Source: Cordia subcordata (lineage: Eukaryota; Streptophyta; Magnoliopsida; Boraginales; Cordiaceae). Taken from it: a stretch of DNA of 64,000 bases. The notes beneath the pieces were generated by a model, which was not told where the DNA came from, did not search any database, and saw nothing but the letters and a program-made list of their open reading frames with translations. Shown here one piece after another: positions 57,254 through 64,000 of the stretch; position 1 is the stretch's first letter; every line of letters begins with the position of its first letter. Where the stretch lies: the NCBI GenBank assembly GCA_028554755.1, contig JAPTOF010000010.1:14146501-14210500 (forward strand). The letters run 5' to 3'. The position numbers and the translations under genes are program-made.

Positions 57254-60200
57254 GTCTATCCAGATAATTAAGTAACGACCAAGTAAATATTGACATTATT
57301 TCAAGACTACAGTGGCGATTGCCAACATCTCCCACTGATAAGTTAACTTTTCCTACCATCTTGATGAAAATTTTTGGCTAAAATAGGCCATAGGGCGACC
57401 TTTTTAAACTAGAACTGCACTAATCTTAGTCCCGAAAGAATTTGTTTTCATAATGTATGACTTTGTAAAATCTAGCAATTGAAGAATAGGTGTTTTTTCC
57501 CTAGTTGGTAATCACCTTCATTATAACATATAAGCTTAATCTTACAAAAAGGTCATAAGATCTGTTTGCACTGTAAGTTGATTACATGAGAGAGCATAAA
57601 TAGAACGCAAGCGATAAATCTTTTTAGAGATACTTTATAACTGGCACAAAATTTCTATTATATAGATTGATTAGGTTAGGAGCTTAACTAAGCGTTTTCT
57701 GCTGGAGAAATAAGCTCTATGGTTTTTTGAAAAATTGGCTGGAAAAGCTAGTATAGGTTCATCTCCTACAAGCCCTTTGCATGCCAAAGCTAAGCGATAG
57801 CCTAAAGCTCATGCTACATGCATTGCTACCCCATTACTCACTTGTATGTACCTCTATTTAACTACATCAACAAGTTTATAATAATCTAAAAACCCTTGCA
57901 ATCTCCCATTTTCACAAATTGTGAGGAGTCTATCTTGGAATGGGTGCAAAGCAACCTGATCGTGAGGTTCTACCTTAGTAACAATTATGGTATTGGTTTC
58001 ATCCTATCATAGCTAACCAAAAAATTTGATGATGATTTGTTAACAAAGCTTATGGCATAATCAGAAACCAAAGGCTTTCTTGATGGTAGATGTACTTTTT
58101 TCACGTAAAAATTTCATTCAACTCTTTTAGTGATAGGATTAACACAAACACCTGTGAAATCCGTAAAATTAGAACCCTTTTTATGTAGTATTTTGGTTAC
58201 ACATTGGTGATCATCATTGTTCAATTGAAGAGGGCGATGACAATATAAAACCTAGTTTAGCACTTCTAAATTGGCATTAGCACAACCGAGCATCACTTTT
58301 TCTTTAGTCTGATAAAATGTTGAAATTTAGTCTTTTATTCCCCAATATATGGCATTTCATCTCGTTGTTTATTATTCTCCACAGGTGAAAGATCAGATAT
58401 TGTATCATATAGGAAAAGATTCTTTTGTATATCAATCTTGTGACCTTTGTAACAGGAACAATATTTTGCTCAAACATTATTAGCACAATACCCTTCACAA
58501 TAACATTGTATGTAGGCAATGGATACTATGGCTATAGAAAGAGTACCCCAGAAGAAAACATGTAAATCAGTGTTTGTTAAGGCTTGCAAAAAAATGAAGA
58601 AGTAGTCGGATTCCACTTAAACAAGTCTTTTCTGAGTATATCTATTAAGAGAGCTGCAAGAGCAAAGTTTTTGATAAACTAATGATAATAACCTACTAAG
58701 CCTAAAAAACCCCTTAAACTCTTGATTGTTATAGTTAGAGTAGGATAAATTACGTCAATTTTGGCCAAGCCCGTTGCTACTCTTTGTCCTGAATTGATAT
58801 GTCCTAAATAATCCACTTTATCATGCCAAATTCACATTTTGACATAAAACTTGCTATCTAATAAACTTTGGAGGGCCTGTTCCAAGTAGTTGATATGTTG
58901 TTCCAAAGTTTGATTGTATACAAGTATGTCATTGAAAAAATAATACATACTTTAGCAATAATTGTTTAAAATTGTCATTCATAATAGATTGAAAAGTTGA
59001 TGAAGCATTTGTTAAGCCAAAAGGCATAACTAAGAGCTCATAATGGCCCTAATGAGTGCAGAATGCCGTCTCGTGCACATTTGAAGCCTTAACCCTGATT
59101 TAATGGTACCGCCATCACAAATATAGTTTGGAAAAGATTTATGCACCATGTAACTCATCTAATAATTCATCTATTATTCAAAATTGTCAGTGCATTCAAA
59201 GCTTGAAAGTTAATACAAAACCTTCATGTACCATCCTTTTTTCTGACCAACAAAATTGGTGAAAAAAATAGACATAAACCTAGTTGTATAATACCTTTAC
59301 CCAACATATCAGAAAAAGTGAGCTCTATTTCATTTTTCTAAAAATATAAGTATCTATATGGTTTCACAGTTACTAGTAGTATGCCTAGTTGTAACTCAAC
59401 AGCATCATTTTTCTTTTTGATTGGCACCAACCTACATGATGTGTTGAGCACCTATGTAAACTTGTCTAATAGAGGCAACGCTCTAAAGGAGGTGTCTACA
59501 TATCTTTTCTTGGTCCAAAAACAAGAGTGAGGCCAAAATATGAGGCAACTGCACTTATAGCTTGAAGGCATTTAACTTTTGTAAAAGAAACTTGCGAAGA
59601 CTTTGGAAAAGAATCCCTTTGTGCTGTAATTGTTTTACCTTTGGAGGTGAACAATATGGTTAAGGTAGTAATTTTGCACAATGAGGACTAATGTAACCAA
59701 CTAAAAAACTCCCAAGACAACATCAGAACCAACTAATGGAATAGCATTTAAGTTAGTAATAATTGTGTGTCCTTGAATTTAGATTTGTACTTGCTTAACA
59801 CATCCATCACTTACAGCCTATGGCCATTACTGATAACAACGATTAGGTATGGTATAGATTCAATGGGCAGTTCTAGGTGTTTAGCTTTTGAGTTTGGATG
59901 AAATTGGGGTGCTACACACATCTACTAGGACTTGAACGTGCCAACCTTCTAAAATCCTCATGAACAAAGTATTGTTGATGGAATGATTGCTTACAGATGC
60001 ATTAAGGAGATTTTATATGTCAATTGCATTTTTTCAAGTTGCACTTCAAGTGGTATTTGCTCATCATCCTCACTGGAGATTGATTGATTGTCATTAGTAT
60101 GTAACAAAAATAGTTGGGTTCGAGTTTGGCAAGCGATGACTAGGAACATATTTCTCATTACATGTGTAATAAAGACCTTTTTCTCAATCGTAGTTGCATG

Positions 60201-61420
60201 TCACAAGGAGAGATTTTTTGAACTGTACATGGGGTATTTGAGAAAGACGATGACAATTGAGATTTGGATAGTGAATATGTGGTATTAGATGTGTTTGGTT
60301 TTAATTGCATAGGCTGCATAAGCATAAAAGTGGTACAATTGGATATTGGGTTGAACAAATTGGTTTTGAGGATAGAAATGAAGATAGGTCCATTTGGACT
60401 TTTAGGATCCGTAGGCTTGGTGTTTTCATTCAACGATTTTGGTCACTTATAGCTAGGCAAGGCCCATTACTTGAGGCAATGTCATAGACCTAAAACTTAA
60501 AACATCAGCGTAAATGCCAGGTTTGAAACTAATAACAAAGTAGCTTACTAAAAGAAGAAGGTGATAGGTTCATCGTTCTATTCATTAGCATCTCGAATTG
60601 TGACCTATAATCTACCATGGTTGGTTGTTGCATCAATTTTGCCAATGCGTCCTAAGGATATTCAAACTCCGACGAACCAAATTGAATCTCAAACACAAAA
60701 TAAAGTGGTCTCAAGTAACAAATTGATAAGAAATCCATTGAGACCAATTTATTGTCGGACTGTCCAAGAGAAATGAGGTGTTTATGAGGCATAGTTTAAG
60801 GCATTGATTGTTTGGCATGGGTGGTATGCAAGTATTGCTTAGGCTTGAATATCCAAGCCACTGGACTGCCCCTTTCAAATCTCAAAAAATTGAGCTTTAA
60901 TTTAGCCATTGGACACCATTGAAAACTTGTTACGATATGGTTTATCGCCAACATTTTATTAGGAGAAATCACCCTCATTTGTGGATCGGTGATAAGGGTA
61001 CATGAGGAACCTATGCTGCTGATTTGCTGGAGTTAATGGACCCATCGCTGACATTGGTATACTTATCGCCAAAGTTATAGCCACCGTCATGCTCACGTCA
61101 TCTAAATTATGTTTGACAATGGAGATACTTTGATAATCGTTGGAGACGGTGATGATAGATCCTCTGTGATAATTTTGAAAAATTGATCAATTTTATCATT
61201 GAGAGTTATGATTTAAGCAACGATCTCATCTAAGGTGTGCAGATGTTCCTCCAAATATTGTTGCATATTAGCCCTCACGTAGATATATTTTGGATACATG
61301 GTGTTGTATATGACCATGCAATTATCTTGATCAAATACATCTTGAAGTGGAGAATCTATTCTTAGGGATAAGTTGAGTCTTGGACTCATATGGGCCTACT
61401 AGGGCCATGTAGTGTTTGTG
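57254..61420 (-). pseudogene. Highly degenerate Ty3/gypsy (chromovirus-like) gag-pol
   Basis: Minus-strand order is gag, PR, RT. Gag: LNFLRFERGSPVAWIFKPKQYL near 60900-60840 (usual LxFPxFxGxDPxxWxxxxExYF). A knuckle remnant KGLYYTCNEKYVPSHR lies near 60180, with its first and last Cys lost. A protease-like stretch ILEGWHVQVLVDV is near 59950. RT/RNase H join: VDYLGHINSGQRVA and LRGFLGLVGYYH near 58840-58690. Stops occur in every frame, and 57254-58300 is too decayed to assign. Confidence 0.7.
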
Positions 61421-61615
61421 GGCTATATACTGCACGTGAGCAGTAACCTTATAATCTTAATATGTTCAAAATAAAATTGCTTTTGGGTCTAGACCAATTT
61501 TGGCTACTACATATTTGATAACATTGATTATGTTAAATATTCACCAATTTTAGTTTATGAAGACATTTCAAGGACAATAATAAAATAAAATTCTATTTTA
61601 AATGATTGTATGTTC

Positions 61616-61700
61616 TTTTTTTTTTTGTTAAGCTCTCCACCTCCATGGGATTGAACCTAGGACCTTACATGTAGGGAAGATAAACTGAACCATTCCGTGT
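61616..61700 (-). mobile_element. Probable tRNA-derived SINE
   Basis: The minus strand shows a Pol III box A-like TGGTTCAGTTTA (61681-61692), a box B-like GGTTCAATCCC (61647-61657) about 25 nt later, and an A11 tail (61616-61626). Short and without ORF. Its 5' limit and target duplication are not clear. Confidence 0.5.
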
Positions 61701-64000
61701 ATCTCATGTTTCTTGTACGTATTTAGATCTCATTGCTATATTAATTATTATATACTTATGTAATTATTTTGTTAATTAATGACAAAGTTTATATAGAATG
61801 TACCCCACTAACTATCAAAGTAATCTTTTTCTCTCTTCTGATGTGTCCAAAAAAAGACTTGGGTAGCAAATTAATCGTTGATAAAAGCAGGAGCACAGCA
61901 ACACAGTAGCATAGAGCAGCGCACAAAGCAAATGTTATTATGGGCCTCCCTTTCTTTGAAAAGTGAAAATAATATCTCCTAAAAATATTTAAAATTTGTA
62001 AAATTTTTAAAAAGAAGAATAAAAACAATAATATCTCTTCTATACAAAAAAAAAAGGACATATGTCAAAACTACTATTCATCAAATTGCTTATCATGGCA
62101 ATATTGTAATTTTACATTTATTCTTCTTCTTTTTCTTTTTTCTTTCCAACCAAAATGACATAACCTCTATTTTTCACTTCTTTGTTAATCACGTCATTCA
62201 ACTTTCACCTAGGGTTGAGAATTAATTTGATTTTTAAATATTTGAATTCGAATTTTTCAGTTTCATAGCAAAAAAATTATTCAACTAGGATAGGAATCTG
62301 TTAGGAAAAAAAAAGCTAATAAATAGTATTAAAAATCATAAAACTTGATTTGATTTCAATATTCAGATTTGGAGGTTTTTGATTTTTTTTTTGTTATAAT
62401 TGAGATAATTTGGAATAAATTCAAAAATAAATATGAAAAATTTAAATTCATCTACAACACAATTATCTAAGTTAAGTACTAAATCATCTCATATTATGTT
62501 GAAATACTTATGCAAACTAAAAAAGTAAAAAGTGAAAGACTTTTGAATAGGATTTGAATATATAAATTTTACACCCAAAGGTTGAACACGGAATAGTGTA
62601 AAACTCAAAAACAAAGAAAAAAGAAGAAAGAATTGAAGATTTGAATCCTTATTGAACACGATGGAACGATGTAAAACTAAAAAATAATAATAATAATAAT
62701 AATAATCGAAGATTCAAATCCTTACTTTCACCTAAACTCTCTAATTTTACCAAAATTTTCCTATTTCATTGTTAATCATTAATACCTTCTTGGGTTTCAA
62801 ATTTCTATAAAAAGACATGTAAATATAGATAATTCTAGAATTTTTCAATAAATATTTATCAAATGTGATAGATACATTATGATAATAATATTGAACAATA
62901 TAGTTATAATGTTGGGCAAGTGATCCTGTCTTACACAACATTACTAAACTAGTGTTTTTTTTTTTTGACAAAAGCGGTGTTGTATTAGGTTTGGTTAGTC
63001 TATTCTGCTCATGTGTTGTAATACCCCAAATCTTACTGCAGCCATAGCATAAAGTTACAAATTTAGTTTGGGTCAAAATAAAATATTCGTAACTATCAGG
63101 GGTCAATTCACAATTATGACAACTTGAATGTCAAATCCGAATTTGATCAAGTAAAATCCCTGTCTTGCTTTGCGTATACTTGGGATTTTGGAGGGAAAAT
63201 TGCTTGGTGAAACTAGGGTTCTACCATCTTATCTCCTCCAAGGTGGGTTAAGGTTGTCTCAAAATTTGGGGTTAGAATATTATGTAAGTGTGATTGTGAT
63301 TAAAGACTTTATAATCCTGAAGCAACGTTTCAGAGATGAGTTCAGATATGCCGGCCATGTGTTTGAAACTTTGCCTATGAACTATAATATTCATCTTTCT
63401 CATGTATCAACTAAGTTGTGTGTGTTCTTTGATTGCTTATTCATATTTTCTAGGACAACATCTGTTTTCCAATCGAATTAGTTTAGTCCAAGCGGAAAAC
63501 CTAGAAAATATTTTCTAGGAAAACATCTTCCTGCAAACAAACGGAGGCTTAACAAGCGCAAGATATCAACCACCAGGAGTGGTTAGACGCTTGCACTGTA
63601 GGATGGTATGTGTGAAAGGTTGAATCACTAGAAACTATATTGGAATATCAGTGGTAATTCTTACTTTGAGGTTGTCTTAGGATGCTTAAGTATTTGAATT
63701 TATCTATATTTTGTGGGTCGTGTGATCATTATTTTATGGTTTAGTCAATCTGTTATCTATATTGTGGGTGATTGAATCGCATGTGGTATTAGCCTTGCAG
63801 GCTTAGGAAGTGACCTTGTTAGGCTTGAGGCAGTCTTCATCAGGTCTATATAGTGAAAATTTCTGTGCCTGACATATATAGGCAAGTGCTTTTGCTTTCT
63901 TTATGATCTTTCTCTCTTTGTTTTTTCCAGGCTTGATAGTTCTTTTTTGTTTGTCTGGGAAAGTGTATAATTCACCTATTGATTTTGACATTATTGCAAT
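61701..64000. other. AT-rich intergenic DNA, no supported gene
   Basis: Apart from the tandem repeat at 62582-62727, the open frames here (for example 62747-63106 minus and 63170-63481 plus) lack family motifs, splice-consistent structure or biased composition. I see no gene, RNA or element with confidence. Confidence 0.4.
62582..62727. repeat. Imperfect tandem duplication with AAT microsatellite
   Basis: Two units of roughly 70-75 bp share TTGAACACG, TGTAAAACT and AGATT(T/C)(G/A)AATCCTTA. The second contains an (AAT)n run at about 62683-62706. Confidence 0.6.

Noticed and set aside
1..64000. CRISPR arrays, operons and bacterial-type promoters
   Set aside because: The window is plant nuclear DNA; the repeats present are LTRs, TIRs and tandem duplications, with no regularly spaced short repeats.

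Overview
This is nuclear DNA from a flowering plant, almost certainly a eudicot. Genes carry GT-AG introns. The two recognisable host genes are a class I formin and an ACOT9-like acyl-CoA thioesterase. Everything else is typical plant repeat content: Ty1/copia, Athila-type Ty3/gypsy, a decayed chromovirus-like gypsy, L1-type LINEs, a TTF-type hAT, Mutator-like (MULE) ends, MITEs and one probable SINE. No species assignment is possible from sequence alone.

Layout. 1-4341 (+): the last four exons of a class I formin (end of the cytoplasmic linker, proline-rich FH1, FH2); the 5' exon(s) lie outside the window. Its third intron holds a 123-bp tandem copy of the exon 3 donor region, a small hAT-like MITE and a 230-bp in-frame open stretch next to exon 4. 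4771-9724 (-): a decayed Ty1/copia element with about 165-bp LTRs, inserted between two convergent genes. 9841-18950 (-): five exons of a double-hotdog acyl-CoA thioesterase, with introns rich in MITEs and duplications. 18951-33348: a MULE with degenerate terminal inverted repeats and a 10-bp target duplication, lodged at the 5' end of the thioesterase gene. Inside it sits a 10.9-kb Athila element (21904-32801, minus, TSD TATAT) with LTRs of 1.7-1.8 kb and a nearly intact pol.

33359-38570: older intergenic DNA with an L1 LINE tail (about 34940-37480) split by a solo Athila-like LTR (36082-37294). 38579-45204 (-): a TTF-type hAT transposon split by a 5'-truncated L1 LINE (39581-42731, plus). 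45526-57253 (+): Athila-like element A, with a full 5' LTR, no pol and a truncated 3' LTR. Element B (48284-55144, minus, TSD ATGCC) is inserted in it and belongs to the same pol-less family. 57254-61400 (-): a very decayed gypsy gag-pol. 61616-61700 (-): probable tRNA-derived SINE. 61720-64000: AT-rich DNA with no gene I can support.

The most unusual object is the A/B family. These are pol-less LTR elements with tRNA-Asp primer sites and Athila-like LTRs. Instead of pol they carry a long conserved reading frame for a protein with two CCHC knuckles, a coiled coil and an acidic block. Elements A, B and the autonomous Athila copy also share a duplicated hairpin/polypurine module at a nearly constant spacing (918-939 bp), repeated GTCGAC-centred palindromes upstream of the LTR TATA box, and a repeated LTR hairpin. 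This fits a non-autonomous family mobilised by an Athila helper, but that relationship is inferred.
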